This document shows, one piece after another, positions 1 to 8,268 of a stretch of DNA of 20,448 nt. Source of the DNA: JBCDBH01 sp039184055. Its GTDB lineage: Bacteria > Acidobacteriota > Thermoanaerobaculia > Multivoradales > J023. Each line of letters starts with the position of its first letter. Within the stretch, counting starts at the first letter, position 1. The notes under the pieces are model-generated. The model ran no database searches. It was not told the origin of the DNA and worked only from the letters and a program-made list of their open reading frames with translations. A program made the position numbers and the translations under genes. The stretch is taken from positions 1 through 20,448 of the forward strand of contig JBCDBH010000065.1 of NCBI GenBank assembly GCA_039184055.1, in the 5' to 3' direction.

Positions 1-166
1 AATTTGACTTACGAACCCAACAGATCGGTTCAAACTGTTTGCAAAATTCGCCAAAGTCATCGAACGGCTTTTGCGAAGTGCACGGATGTCGGAACCCACC
101 GAGTTGGAATTTCGTCCTGATCGGCGCTGTTTCCAGAGGTGGAGTCGGATACTCTTAGGAGCTCGT

Positions 167-183
167 GACCACGGACCGTGGTC
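167..183. promoter_or_regulatory. perfect 17-nt palindrome in the infA leader
   Basis: GACCACGGACCGTGGTC is a perfect inverted repeat of two 8-base arms around a central A. It lies about 100 bases upstream of the infA start. It could be a protein-binding operator, or in RNA a 7-bp hairpin with a 3-nt loop. Positions 1-283 otherwise show no gene, tRNA or convincing sigma-70 promoter. Confidence 0.4.
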
Positions 184-283
184 CATCGATTGATCTGATC
201 CGGCTCGATCCGCTATCCCATCCGATTGCGAGAAGACCGGTACGACGTCGCCTCAAGAGGTCGAAACAACCGAGGGAGCCCCC

Positions 284-505
284 ATGGAGAAAGAAGAACC
301 CATTGAGCTCGAGGGCCGAGTCATCGAGGTCCTTGGAAACACCAATTTTCGTGTCCAGGTGTCTGACAATCATAGTGTGCTGGCGAAGATCGCTGGCAAG
401 ATGCGCCGTTTCCGCATCCGTGTGTTGGAAGGGGATCGGGTGACGGTCGAGGTGTCTCCCTACGATTTGACCCGTGGCCGGATCATCTACCGCCACAAGA
501 ATTAG
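284..505 (+). CDS. infA: translation initiation factor IF-1
   Basis: This 73-residue protein has the length and full-length pattern of IF-1, the single OB-fold (S1-like) factor that binds the 30S A-site during initiation. Family features seen are the basic stretch KIAGKMRRFRIRVLEGDRV in mid-protein and the terminal SPYDLTRGRIIYRHK signature. The ATG follows GAGGGAG with a 5-base spacer. The N-terminus (MEKEEPIELEGRVIEVL) resembles the second type of IF-1 found in deltaproteobacteria and some proteobacteria, which often carry more than one infA; this comparison is from memory. It stands alone here, not next to the ribosomal-protein operon genes (rpmJ, rpsM) that often flank infA. Its stop lies 10 bases from the convergent kinase gene. 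Confidence 0.96.
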   Translation: MEKEEPIELEGRVIEVLGNTNFRVQVSDNHSVLAKIAGKMRRFRIRVLEGDRVTVEVSPYDLTRGRIIYRHKN

Positions 506-515
506 TTCCTACCTC

Positions 516-3500
516 TCAGCCTCCCAGCCCGCGGGCTCGTTCGAGCCATGGGCCGTATTCACGGGATAGATGCGGATTGATTTCGAGCCCTCGTTCGAGT
601 CGCTCGACCGCATTGCGTGCCGCGGACGTACGGCCGGTGGCCATGGCCCGCAAGGTCTGCAAGACACCCGCGGTGGCGGCGGCTTCGGCGTCACGTGGGT
701 GGATCGACAGCGCGGTCTCCACGACGCTCAACCCGCGATCGATCCGCGCCGCATTGCGCCCGTTCTCGCTTTCCGCCCAATAGCGATAGCCCTTGGCGAG
801 CACGAGGTGGGTGTAGCCGCTCGCCGGATTGAGAGCGAGCGCCTTGTCGAAGCTGTCGATGGCGCTCTGGAAAGCGTCGCCGGACGGTTGCCCACGCTCG
901 ACGAGCCAGCGGGCGCGGGCCAGCTCGTAACGCGCGCGGGCGATGTGTAGCCAGGGGTTGTCGCTCGCCGAGGGTAGGGCCTCGCCACGTTCGAGCGGCG
1001 TCGAGGCGAGCTCGAGACTGGGGCTGGGATCGTCGCTGACCGACAAGACGTATTCGGCTTTCCGCACATACGCCTCGGCGATCCCCGCAACTGCATCGGC
1101 GTAGCTCGGTGATACCTCGAGACAGCTTTCGAACGCACCGATCGCGTCGTGGATCGCCGAGCTCGGATCCTCACCCAACCAGTGAAGATAAATCGAACGC
1201 GCCAGGTGCAATTGCCCCTGGTTGTCACGCGGGAAGACATAGCTCGGATCGAGCTCGATGGCTTCGCCGTAGGCGTCGAGACCGTGCGCGAAATCCTCAT
1301 CGGGTGAGGCGCCGGTGGTCAAGGCGTGCACGCCGCGCACGTAGTAGGCGTAGCCGAGACCGTTGTACGCCTTGGCGCGATTGGGTTCGAGGGCGATCGC
1401 GCGGCGAAAGCTCGCCAGTGCATCATCGGTGAGGGCGCGTGGATCGAGACCGTGTTGACGATTCCACTGCGCGGCTTGGATCAACGTCCAGCCACGCATC
1501 TCGATGCCTCGGACGCTCGCCGGGTCGAGCTCGAGGATACGGTCGGTGGCGTCGATCGCGGCGTCGAGGTTGGTGGTCGGATCGCTTCCCCGGTAGATCT
1601 GAGCTTGGATCATGCGACGGTACACGGCCGCTTCGAGCACGTGGACTGGAATCTGCTCGTTGTCGATGGTGCGTGCCCGCTCGCAGCTCGTACGACCGAA
1701 TTGAAACGCCCTGTCGAGATCGCCCGTCGACGCGCCGTAGAGATTGAGCGACATGATCGACTCGGCGAGCGCGCATTGGCTGGCGTACACCCGGACGTCA
1801 CTACGACCGATCTCGGCGGCTTCGGCGAGCAGCTCGGACGCCGCCTGATAAGCATCCGCCGCGCTTTCGCGATCACCGTTCTTGGCGAGCGTGTCACCCT
1901 GGGCGGCGTGGATGTCCCCTTCGAGCATGATCGCTTCGTAGAGAAACGGCGTCTGGCCGTGCGCGGCGCGCGCGCGTTCGAGCGCCGTCGGGTAGTCACC
2001 TTCCCAATAGGCGATCAGCGCTTCGACCAGTTCAGGGGTCTCGAGCGCGCCGTCGCGGCTTTGGCGCAGATAGGCCAAGGCCGGTTCCTTGTAGGCAGCT
2101 TCGAGGACACGACGCCGACTCTGCCGTTCGCTCTCGCTGTCGAGGGTGGAGAGTTCGTCGAGGCCACGCTGGTAGAGACCACCCAGCGCCCGACCGAGGG
2201 CGAACGCGACCTCTGGGCCCTGGACGCCAGCGTTCCAGGCGTTTTGTAAATGGGCACGGGCGCGATCGTATTCGCCGAGCTGGAGGTGCCCGTAGCCGAG
2301 GGCCCATTGCGCCGGTCCACTCAACCGGTCGGCGCCCCGTTCTTCGATACTCGCCAGCCGTTCGCGAATCTTGGCTTTTTCCGGTGTGACGTCGTGTAGC
2401 GGTGCCCGATAGGCGTTGGTCATGATGGTGTCGATGAAGCGCACGTCTTGTACCGCTGCTTCGAGCTCACGCGAGTGCTCCCGGGTTCGCATCTGCGACA
2501 TCAAAAGCAGAATCGTGGCGGCGACCACGATCAGCACCAAGGCGGCGGTGAGCACCGCGACCCGCTGTTTGCGCAATCGGCGACGCCAGCGTTCGACGAC
2601 TCCGACGCCGCGTCCAGCGATCGGCTCACGCTGCTGCAGTCGCTGCAGATCCTGGGCCAGCTCGAGCGCGGTCGAGTAGCGATCCGCCGGGTTCTTCTCG
2701 AGACATTTCATGACCACCGTTTCGACATCGGTCGGGATCGAACGATCGACCGCGCGCAGCGTCTCGGGTTCCTCGTGCATCACTTTGACGAGCACGCCGA
2801 GACCACCGGTGTCGTGGAAGAGCGGTCGCCCGGCCAAGCCCTCGTAGAGGGTGGCGCCGAGACTGTAGATGTCGGCGCGCGCATCGAGCTCGCGCGCATC
2901 GCCCGAGATCTGTTCCGGAGGCATGTAGCTGGGTGTGCCCTTGAGCTCACCGGTCGAGGTCGCACCGGGAGCCGCCTGCTCCCGCGCCAGACCGAAGTCG
3001 AGCACATACGGGCGCCAACCGCCTTCCTCACCACGCTCGACCATGATGTTGCTCGGTTTGAGATCGCGGTGGATCAAACCCTGACGGTGCGCGGCGTGAA
3101 TGCCCTCGGTGATCCGACGCACGATGTCGAGCTTGTCGTCGAGGGAAAGCTCGGGAAAGAGCTCACGCAGCGGGCGACCCTGGATCCACTGCATGGCGAT
3201 ATATGGCTGCCCGTCGATCTCACCCGCTTCGTAGACCTTGCACACATTCTGATGGTCGACTCGCGCCTGCGCTTGGGCTTCGGCGAGCATCCGTGCCGAG
3301 GCTTCGGAGCCCTGCAGACGGAGTACCTTGAGCGCCACCCACCTCTTGAGCCTCTGATCGAACGCACGGTAGACGAGACCCATGCCGCCTTTGCCGAGCA
3401 GTTCGTGGATCTCGTAGGGGCCGAGGCTCGTTCCGGGAGCGAGAGAATCGTCGTTGGCGTCGTCGGGGCGTGATCGAAACCCCTCGAGATTTCCGCTCGA

Positions 3501-3602
3501 TAGTGCCGCGGCGTCGAACCGGATCGATTCGGTCGGGGTGGTCTGAGTATCGATCTCGGACAGTCGACGCGCTGGGGGTTTGGGCTTGTCGTGGTCGGCC
3601 AT
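516..3602 (-). CDS. membrane Ser/Thr protein kinase with long C-terminal TPR domain
   Basis: This 1028-residue Hanks-type (PknB-like) kinase phosphorylates Ser/Thr on target proteins. Residues 1-60 are a hydrophilic, Ser/Thr-rich leader. The kinase domain, about 63-320, is intact: glycine loop LGKGGMG (69-75), lysine in VALKVL (K92), HRDLKPSN (D180), DFG (202-204) and the activation-segment end GTPSYMPPEQ (about 222-231). A basic juxtamembrane stretch, RWRRRLRKQR (338-347), leads to one transmembrane helix (about 348-368). Residues 370-1028 are outside and consist of many helical TPR-like units such as ALGYGHLQLGEYDRARAHL and AYNGLGYAYYVRGV. The kinase-TM-TPR layout is common in Myxococcota, Planctomycetota and Acidobacteriota. 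The TPR half probably senses or scaffolds in the periplasm. No partner phosphatase or regulator is adjacent. Start: first ATG in frame, with no strong ribosome site. Confidence 0.93.
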   Translation of the reverse strand: MADHDKPKPPARRLSEIDTQTTPTESIRFDAAALSSGNLEGFRSRPDDANDDSLAPGTSLGPYEIHELLGKGGMGLVYRAFDQRLKRWVALKVLRLQGSEASARMLAEAQAQARVDHQNVCKVYEAGEIDGQPYIAMQWIQGRPLRELFPELSLDDKLDIVRRITEGIHAAHRQGLIHRDLKPSNIMVERGEEGGWRPYVLDFGLAREQAAPGATSTGELKGTPSYMPPEQISGDARELDARADIYSLGATLYEGLAGRPLFHDTGGLGVLVKVMHEEPETLRAVDRSIPTDVETVVMKCLEKNPADRYSTALELAQDLQRLQQREPIAGRGVGVVERWRRRLRKQRVAVLTAALVLIVVAATILLLMSQMRTREHSRELEAAVQDVRFIDTIMTNAYRAPLHDVTPEKAKIRERLASIEERGADRLSGPAQWALGYGHLQLGEYDRARAHLQNAWNAGVQGPEVAFALGRALGGLYQRGLDELSTLDSESERQSRRRVLEAAYKEPALAYLRQSRDGALETPELVEALIAYWEGDYPTALERARAAHGQTPFLYEAIMLEGDIHAAQGDTLAKNGDRESAADAYQAASELLAEAAEIGRSDVRVYASQCALAESIMSLNLYGASTGDLDRAFQFGRTSCERARTIDNEQIPVHVLEAAVYRRMIQAQIYRGSDPTTNLDAAIDATDRILELDPASVRGIEMRGWTLIQAAQWNRQHGLDPRALTDDALASFRRAIALEPNRAKAYNGLGYAYYVRGVHALTTGASPDEDFAHGLDAYGEAIELDPSYVFPRDNQGQLHLARSIYLHWLGEDPSSAIHDAIGAFESCLEVSPSYADAVAGIAEAYVRKAEYVLSVSDDPSPSLELASTPLERGEALPSASDNPWLHIARARYELARARWLVERGQPSGDAFQSAIDSFDKALALNPASGYTHLVLAKGYRYWAESENGRNAARIDRGLSVVETALSIHPRDAEAAATAGVLQTLRAMATGRTSAARNAVERLERGLEINPHLSREYGPWLERARGLGG

Positions 3603-3707
3603 GAGTGTTGCTCGTGAAATCGATCTTATCCGAGCCTACGCCGCCGTGCGTCATTCGGGAGGAATCGGTCGTGTTCGAGTCGTGAGCGTTTCGCTTCGGC
3701 GGCGAGC

Positions 3708-3736
3708 TTGTCCGGAAAGTCCTTGCGAGGTATTCT
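3708..3736 (+). promoter_or_regulatory. possible sigma-70 promoter for the S9 peptidase operon
   Basis: TTGTCC (3708-3713) and TATTCT (3731-3736) are spaced by 17 bases, each matching 4 of 6 consensus positions. They lie about 85 bases upstream of the GTG start at 3821, in the 218-bp divergent region shared with the kinase gene. No convincing promoter was seen for the kinase on the other strand. Confidence 0.3.
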
Positions 3737-3820
3737 CCTGCCCATAAGTCAGTGCAACGTCAGGACCCGATGATCACGGCGCATGATCGGGACTGACCCA
3801 CCCTGTTCGAGGGCTGCTTC

Positions 3821-5971
3821 GTGAAACATGTTTTGGTGATCCTCTGCATCGGGTTGTCCCTGGTCGTGACCAGTCGTGCACTCGATGCGAAGGAGCCGGC
3901 ATCCACGATTCAGACTCGATTGTCGGCGGCCGACTACTTTGACCTACGTTTCGCCGCCGATCCGCGTATCGCCCCGGATGGAGAATCGGTTGTTTTCGTC
4001 GAGATTCGCAACGATCAGGCGAGCGATCGACTGTTGGCGGGTCTGCGATTCGTGGCGACCGCGGGTGGCGCGACACGGAAGTTGACCGACGGTCCGTGGC
4101 TCGATTGGGAGCCTCGTCTGCTTCCCGATGGCCGCCATGTCGTATTTCTGTCCGACCGTTCGGGTTCCACCCAAATTCACCGGCTGCGGCTCGCCGACCG
4201 AAGCGTCGAGCAGATCTCGCGTCTCGATCATGAACCCCGTGGCCTCGCGGTTTCTCCCGACGGCCAGCGGGTGGCGTACCTGGCCCGCGTTCCCGAGCCA
4301 GGAGAGGTGCTGGCCGAGCTGCCACCACCGCCTCTCGGGGTGGCCGCCGTGCCGGCGCCACGGGTGATCGATCGGCTCTTCGATAGCGGTTTGCAAGCCA
4401 AGGGCTCGTGGCAGCTTTTCGTGCTCGATCCGCGTACCGGAACTTCGACGCAAGTGAGCTCGGGAGAGTCCGAGCACTGGGGGGGTGACCGCTTCGATCC
4501 ACATCGTGATGCCGGTGCGCCGACCTGGAGCCCCGACGGCCGATGGCTGTACGCGGCGGTGGACCGTCGCGAACGTCGCCGACGTGAGACCTCGCCACGT
4601 AACTTGGACATCTGGGCGTTCACGGTCGACGGCGGCGAGCATCGTCGACTGACCAGCCGCCGCGGACCGGATTTCGCACCGATCGTCTCGCCCGATGGCA
4701 AGTGGATCGCCTATTTGGGCTACGACGAAGCGGCTCGTGGCTATCAGCAGGCCGATCTGTGGGTAATGGCGAGCGATGGCAGCGGCGCGCGGCGTTTGTC
4801 GACCGGCATCGATCGTGATCTGCGCAGTCCACGCTGGGCGCATGACGGTCGGGGGATCTTCGTGCTCTTTCACGATCGTGGCGACACGCATATCGGTCTG
4901 GTGACGCTCGATGGCGAGCTCAGGCGGTTGAGCGGTGGGCTCGGCGATGGTTTTGGCACCTATGGCACGGGATCGTTCACGGTGGCGCGCGATGACCGCC
5001 ACGCGTTTGTGGTCACCGGTCCGGAGGTAGTGGCCGAAGTCGCCATGGCGTCGCTCGATGAACCGGTTCCGCGTCGACTCACTTCGTTGAGCTCCGCGGT
5101 GTTGGCGCGACGCGAGCTCGGTCGCTTCGAAGCCGTCTCGGTGACGAGCACCGATGGGACGGTGCTCGACGGTTGGCTCTTGCGGCCACCCGCCTCCCTC
5201 TCAGCGGATCCCGATGCCGAGCGCTTCCCGTTGATTCTGGAAATCCATGGTGGGCCGTTTCGCGAGTACGGGGCGCGGTTCGATTTCGAGAAACAGCTAT
5301 GGGCGGCGCGTGGCTACGCGGTGTTGTACATCAATCAGCGTGGCAGCGCCGGCTATGGCGCCGATTTTGGCAACGCCATCGATCGACGGTTTCCGTCACG
5401 TGCCGAGGTCGACGATTTGCTCGCCGCGGTCGACACGATGATCGATCGTGGGGTGGCCCGAGCCGACGATCTGTGTGTGGTCGGAGGCAGCGGTGGCGGT
5501 TTGTTGGCGCTTTGGCTGACGACCGTCACCGATCGCTTCGATGCCGCGGTGAGTCATTTTCCGGTGGTCAACTGGACGAGCCTCGCGTTGACCTCGGATA
5601 TCGGTCGACGGGTGATCGACGAGTGGTTCGGCGTGATGCCGTGGGAAGACCCCGAGGCGTATTGGCGTCGCTCGCCGTTATCGCGGGTGGACCGGGTCGC
5701 GACGCCGACCTTGTTGATGACCGGAGAAGCCGATCGGCGCACGCCGGTCGCCGAGACCGAGCAATATTTCGCCGCGCTCAAGCTTCGCGGTGTCGATTCG
5801 AGAATGGTCCGTGTTCCCGAGGGGACACATGGCCTGTTTCAACGTCCTAGCCATTATTTGACCAAGGCGCTTTACAGCCTCGCCTGGTGTGACAGGTATC
5901 GATCCGTATCGGGATCACCCGTCGCCGAAGGCATCGAGGAGGCCGAAGGGGTCGAAGGAGCGACACCATGA
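3821..5971 (+). CDS. secreted S9-family (prolyl oligopeptidase/acylaminoacyl) peptidase
   Basis: This 716-residue serine peptidase, by family, cleaves short peptides or N-acylated peptides. An N-terminal signal peptide (MKHVLVILCIGLSLVV, likely cleavage after ALDA) sends it to the periplasm. Residues about 30-430 form a beta-propeller with repeated SPDG-type blades (LAVSPDGQRVAYL, TWSPDGRWLYA, IVSPDGKWIAYLG). The C-terminal alpha/beta hydrolase carries EIHGGPFREYG (oxyanion region), nucleophile S557 in GGSGGG, D638 in GEADRRTP and H670 in EGTHG, so the triad is complete. Start is GTG at 3821: it follows GAGGG with a 7-base spacer and leads straight into the signal peptide. The gene overlaps the next gene by ATGA, indicating translational coupling. 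Precise substrate is unknown. Confidence 0.93.
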   Translation: MKHVLVILCIGLSLVVTSRALDAKEPASTIQTRLSAADYFDLRFAADPRIAPDGESVVFVEIRNDQASDRLLAGLRFVATAGGATRKLTDGPWLDWEPRLLPDGRHVVFLSDRSGSTQIHRLRLADRSVEQISRLDHEPRGLAVSPDGQRVAYLARVPEPGEVLAELPPPPLGVAAVPAPRVIDRLFDSGLQAKGSWQLFVLDPRTGTSTQVSSGESEHWGGDRFDPHRDAGAPTWSPDGRWLYAAVDRRERRRRETSPRNLDIWAFTVDGGEHRRLTSRRGPDFAPIVSPDGKWIAYLGYDEAARGYQQADLWVMASDGSGARRLSTGIDRDLRSPRWAHDGRGIFVLFHDRGDTHIGLVTLDGELRRLSGGLGDGFGTYGTGSFTVARDDRHAFVVTGPEVVAEVAMASLDEPVPRRLTSLSSAVLARRELGRFEAVSVTSTDGTVLDGWLLRPPASLSADPDAERFPLILEIHGGPFREYGARFDFEKQLWAARGYAVLYINQRGSAGYGADFGNAIDRRFPSRAEVDDLLAAVDTMIDRGVARADDLCVVGGSGGGLLALWLTTVTDRFDAAVSHFPVVNWTSLALTSDIGRRVIDEWFGVMPWEDPEAYWRRSPLSRVDRVATPTLLMTGEADRRTPVAETEQYFAALKLRGVDSRMVRVPEGTHGLFQRPSHYLTKALYSLAWCDRYRSVSGSPVAEGIEEAEGVEGATP

Positions 5972-7266
5972 CGCAGAGTGTGGCGGTGCTCAGCCCGAGA
6001 CGCGTACGCCCGGATCGTTTTCGTCCTCGGCGTGCGGTGCCGAGAGAGGTGGAGACGACCCATCTGACGGGTTGGAGCCGATTACGCCGGCACGTGCAAT
6101 GGTCGAGCGGTCGGCGGTACGAGCCGCTGCTCGAGGACATGGGAGTCGACGCCGACGCGATCGTCGCGCTACGTGGGCCACGACCGATGCTCATGTTCGC
6201 CGAACAGGCGGGTTGTTGGCTATGTCCACGGGACCTGCTGCGGGTCCGGCTGACCTTCGCCTTGGCGGCTCGTCTGCGGATCGGCGCGCGGGTGCTCGCG
6301 TTGGGGCACGATGTCTTTACCGCCACGGGTGACAAGAAGAGTTTTCTCGGGGTGCATCTTCATCACGAGCTCGGGCCGGTGCGTTTTCTCGGCTGGCCGT
6401 TCATCCGTCGCAGCCGGCATCGGAGTTACAGCACCCTCCGACTCGACGCTTCGACCCTCGATCGTATGCGCCATGCTTATCGATTGATGATCTCGATGCT
6501 CGACGCGGCGCGCCATGGACCTCATGTGTTCTCGACGGGGGTGGGGCAGATGTTCGATCGCGGTGTGCCGGCGGGGTTTCGTCGGCTCCTACCCGTGACG
6601 TCGGAACGCGGCGCGCTCCGGGAGCTGGCCGCGAGTCTGCGCGCCGAGCACGATCTCGACGCGGCGATCGACCAGCTCGTGGCCTCGTGTCGCGCCTTGC
6701 GCGCCGGCACGACGTGGCGTGATTATTGGGTGTCGGTAAACGGCCGTTTTCTCGATACACCGGTCGAGCCGCTCGAGCCGTTGCTCAACGCCCTCGTGCT
6801 CACGATTCGTGATCCGGCGCTCTTCGTCCGGCGTCTCGCCACCTGGCAGCGGACCGACCGGGTGGCCGTGGTCGGCGTGCACACACCCGACGATCAATAC
6901 CGCATCGTGTACGGCGATCCGGCCACCACGCGCTTGACGTTGGTGACTACGGACGGCGAGCGTGAGATCTCCTGGAGCGAGATCCGCGAGCTCGCGGGTG
7001 AAGGGCGGACCGGTGGACCGTGTGGCGTGGCCGAATATCTGTTGTTCGCCGCGATGGGACGGTATTTGGTCACCGATTTCGAAGATGGCTTGCAGTCGTA
7101 CCAATCTCTCGCCTCCGAGATTCACCGGGAGTATCTCGGCTGTGAGTTTCCCTGGACGACCTTCGGCTGTTTTCATCAGGATGTCGATCGCGTCTTTCTC
7201 GACGCCTATCGCCATGGTTTCGATGAGCGGGTGGCCATTGCCATCGATCGGTTCTTCGATCACTGA
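5968..7266 (+). CDS. unrecognised 432-residue protein coupled to S9 peptidase
   Basis: I do not recognise this family. It has no signal peptide or membrane helix, so it is probably cytoplasmic. Its N-terminus is rich in Arg (residues 11-50). Residues 83-86 are a CxxC (CWLC), followed by a hydrophobic segment, RLTFALAARLRIGARVLALG. Other visible features are GVHLHHELGPVRFLGWPF, a GPCGVAEYLLFAAMGRYL segment near residue 350, and an aromatic C-terminal stretch, EFPWTTFGCFHQD. Its ATG overlaps the peptidase stop by four bases and has GGAG about 8 bases upstream. The next gene begins about 37 bases after its stop. Codon and GC character match the neighbours, which supports a real gene. It could be an enzyme acting with the peptidase and acetyltransferase, but the function is not inferable. 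Confidence 0.85.
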   Translation: MTQSVAVLSPRRVRPDRFRPRRAVPREVETTHLTGWSRLRRHVQWSSGRRYEPLLEDMGVDADAIVALRGPRPMLMFAEQAGCWLCPRDLLRVRLTFALAARLRIGARVLALGHDVFTATGDKKSFLGVHLHHELGPVRFLGWPFIRRSRHRSYSTLRLDASTLDRMRHAYRLMISMLDAARHGPHVFSTGVGQMFDRGVPAGFRRLLPVTSERGALRELAASLRAEHDLDAAIDQLVASCRALRAGTTWRDYWVSVNGRFLDTPVEPLEPLLNALVLTIRDPALFVRRLATWQRTDRVAVVGVHTPDDQYRIVYGDPATTRLTLVTTDGEREISWSEIRELAGEGRTGGPCGVAEYLLFAAMGRYLVTDFEDGLQSYQSLASEIHREYLGCEFPWTTFGCFHQDVDRVFLDAYRHGFDERVAIAIDRFFDH

Positions 7267-7303
7267 TCGACCGAGCGCCGATGCGGCGAGCCGGGAGCGT
7301 GTC

Positions 7304-8107
7304 TTGCGCGCGCATTACCGTATGCACGCGTGCCTCTATCACCCCGATCAAATCGACGCTTCGTCGGCGCTGCTCGTCGATCATCCGTCGATCGACGATC
7401 CCGCGGCGTGTCATGGCGCGATCATCCGCTGTGACGAAGGCGAGGACGACGCGATGCTCGCGCGGGTCGAGTCGTTTTGCCGCGAGCGGGGTCGATGTCC
7501 CGCCGTGATGATCGATCCTGGAACCTGTCCTGTTGATCTGACCGAGCGGTTGCGGGGTCGTGGTTGGCGGCGTTCGTTCGGCTATCGCTGGCTGTACGGC
7601 AACCTCGATCCGCATGAAGCATCGGCGCCCCGAGGCGACGAGTCCGTCGTGATTGCCGAGATCGAGAGCCGACACGATCTCGAGTCCTTTCTCGAGCTTT
7701 ATCGGGCCGGTTTCAGCCTCTCGACGACGGGAAGTCGACAGCTGGTGGCCGAAGGCTGGATGGCGGCGGTGCGTCAGTCGGTGGGTCGACGATGTGCCGG
7801 GGTCACGGTGCGTCATCTCGTGGCGCGGGCACGGCGTGGCGGCGCGACCGAGGAGGCGCTGGGCATCGCATCGATCATCGTGACCGACGATGGCGAAGCG
7901 GGACTCTTCAACCTGGCCGTCGGTCCCGAATATCGAGGTCGTGGCGTGGGGCGCCGATTGACCGACTACCGGTTGGCGCTGGCTCGATCGCTCGGGAGCG
8001 AGCTGGTCTTTCTGCAGACCGAGGATGATGCGGTGCATCGATGGCAGCGTGCCGCTGGCTTTGTGGAGGCCTTCGTCACCACTGCTTGGGTCGCGAACAC
8101 ACGGTGA
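7304..8107 (+). CDS. GNAT-family N-acetyltransferase
   Basis: This 267-residue protein ends in a canonical GNAT acetyl-CoA-binding domain. Motif A is FNLAVGPEYRGRGVGRRLTDYRLA, with RGRGVG at residues 211-216, preceded by the beta-4 strand and followed by LVFLQTEDDAVHRWQRAAGF (motif B with the C-terminal Tyr/Phe region). The first 110 residues, including a segment GRCPAVMIDP and RLRGRGW, may be a degenerate GNAT half, as in tandem-GNAT enzymes. The start is uncertain. TTG at 7304 has GGGAG six bases upstream and is preferred. ATG at 7322 has no ribosome site. The frame is also open further upstream inside the previous gene. It is probably co-transcribed with the S9 peptidase and the 432-residue protein. 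The acceptor (amine, peptide or antibiotic) is unknown. Confidence 0.85.
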   Translation: MRAHYRMHACLYHPDQIDASSALLVDHPSIDDPAACHGAIIRCDEGEDDAMLARVESFCRERGRCPAVMIDPGTCPVDLTERLRGRGWRRSFGYRWLYGNLDPHEASAPRGDESVVIAEIESRHDLESFLELYRAGFSLSTTGSRQLVAEGWMAAVRQSVGRRCAGVTVRHLVARARRGGATEEALGIASIIVTDDGEAGLFNLAVGPEYRGRGVGRRLTDYRLALARSLGSELVFLQTEDDAVHRWQRAAGFVEAFVTTAWVANTR

Positions 8108-8117
8108 GCACCCCGGG

Positions 8118-8123
8118 TATACT
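8118..8123 (+). promoter_or_regulatory. possible -10 box (TATACT)
   Basis: TATACT matches 5 of 6 positions of a sigma-70 -10 box, just after the GNAT stop and about 150 bases before the BamE-like gene. The upstream -35 candidate, CGAACA with an 18-base spacer, is weak. The rest of the 8108-8268 gap shows nothing clear apart from the ribosome site before 8269. Confidence 0.25.
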
Positions 8124-8268
8124 GACGATCCATCATGTTGTGCGGTCGCCGTGGACCCGTGGCGACGGTGTCGAGTTCGCCGAAACGCGGTTTCGGCTCT
8201 TTGGGGCTCGGGATCGTGACGGGTGGACCAGGCGCCGATTGTTCGTTTGACCGTCGAGGAGAGCTCTG

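Noticed and set aside
20..50. GGTTCAAAC near 28-36 as a tRNA T-loop
   Set aside because: The flanking bases do not form a T-stem and no acceptor, D or anticodon arm can be folded upstream.
165..443. Open frame starting at GTG 165 after AGGAG, overlapping infA
   Set aside because: The spacer to AGGAG is only 3 bases, the product is Arg-rich and looks like an out-of-frame translation of infA, and it overlaps most of that certain gene.
526..537. AGCCCGCGGGCT palindrome near the infA and kinase stops as a terminator
   Set aside because: It is inside the last codons of the kinase gene, has no loop in its perfect form and no following T-run.
1326..2249. 307-residue frame antisense to the kinase
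   Set aside because: It is a mirror of the high-GC codon pattern of the kinase gene, with no recognisable domain and no ribosome site.
2448..3473. 341-residue frame antisense to the kinase domain
   Set aside because: It lies opposite intact, essential kinase motifs; His/Arg/Glu-rich composition is typical of antisense shadows.
3944..5002. 352-residue frame antisense to the S9 peptidase
   Set aside because: The sense frame has beta-propeller repeats; the antisense product has no domain signature.
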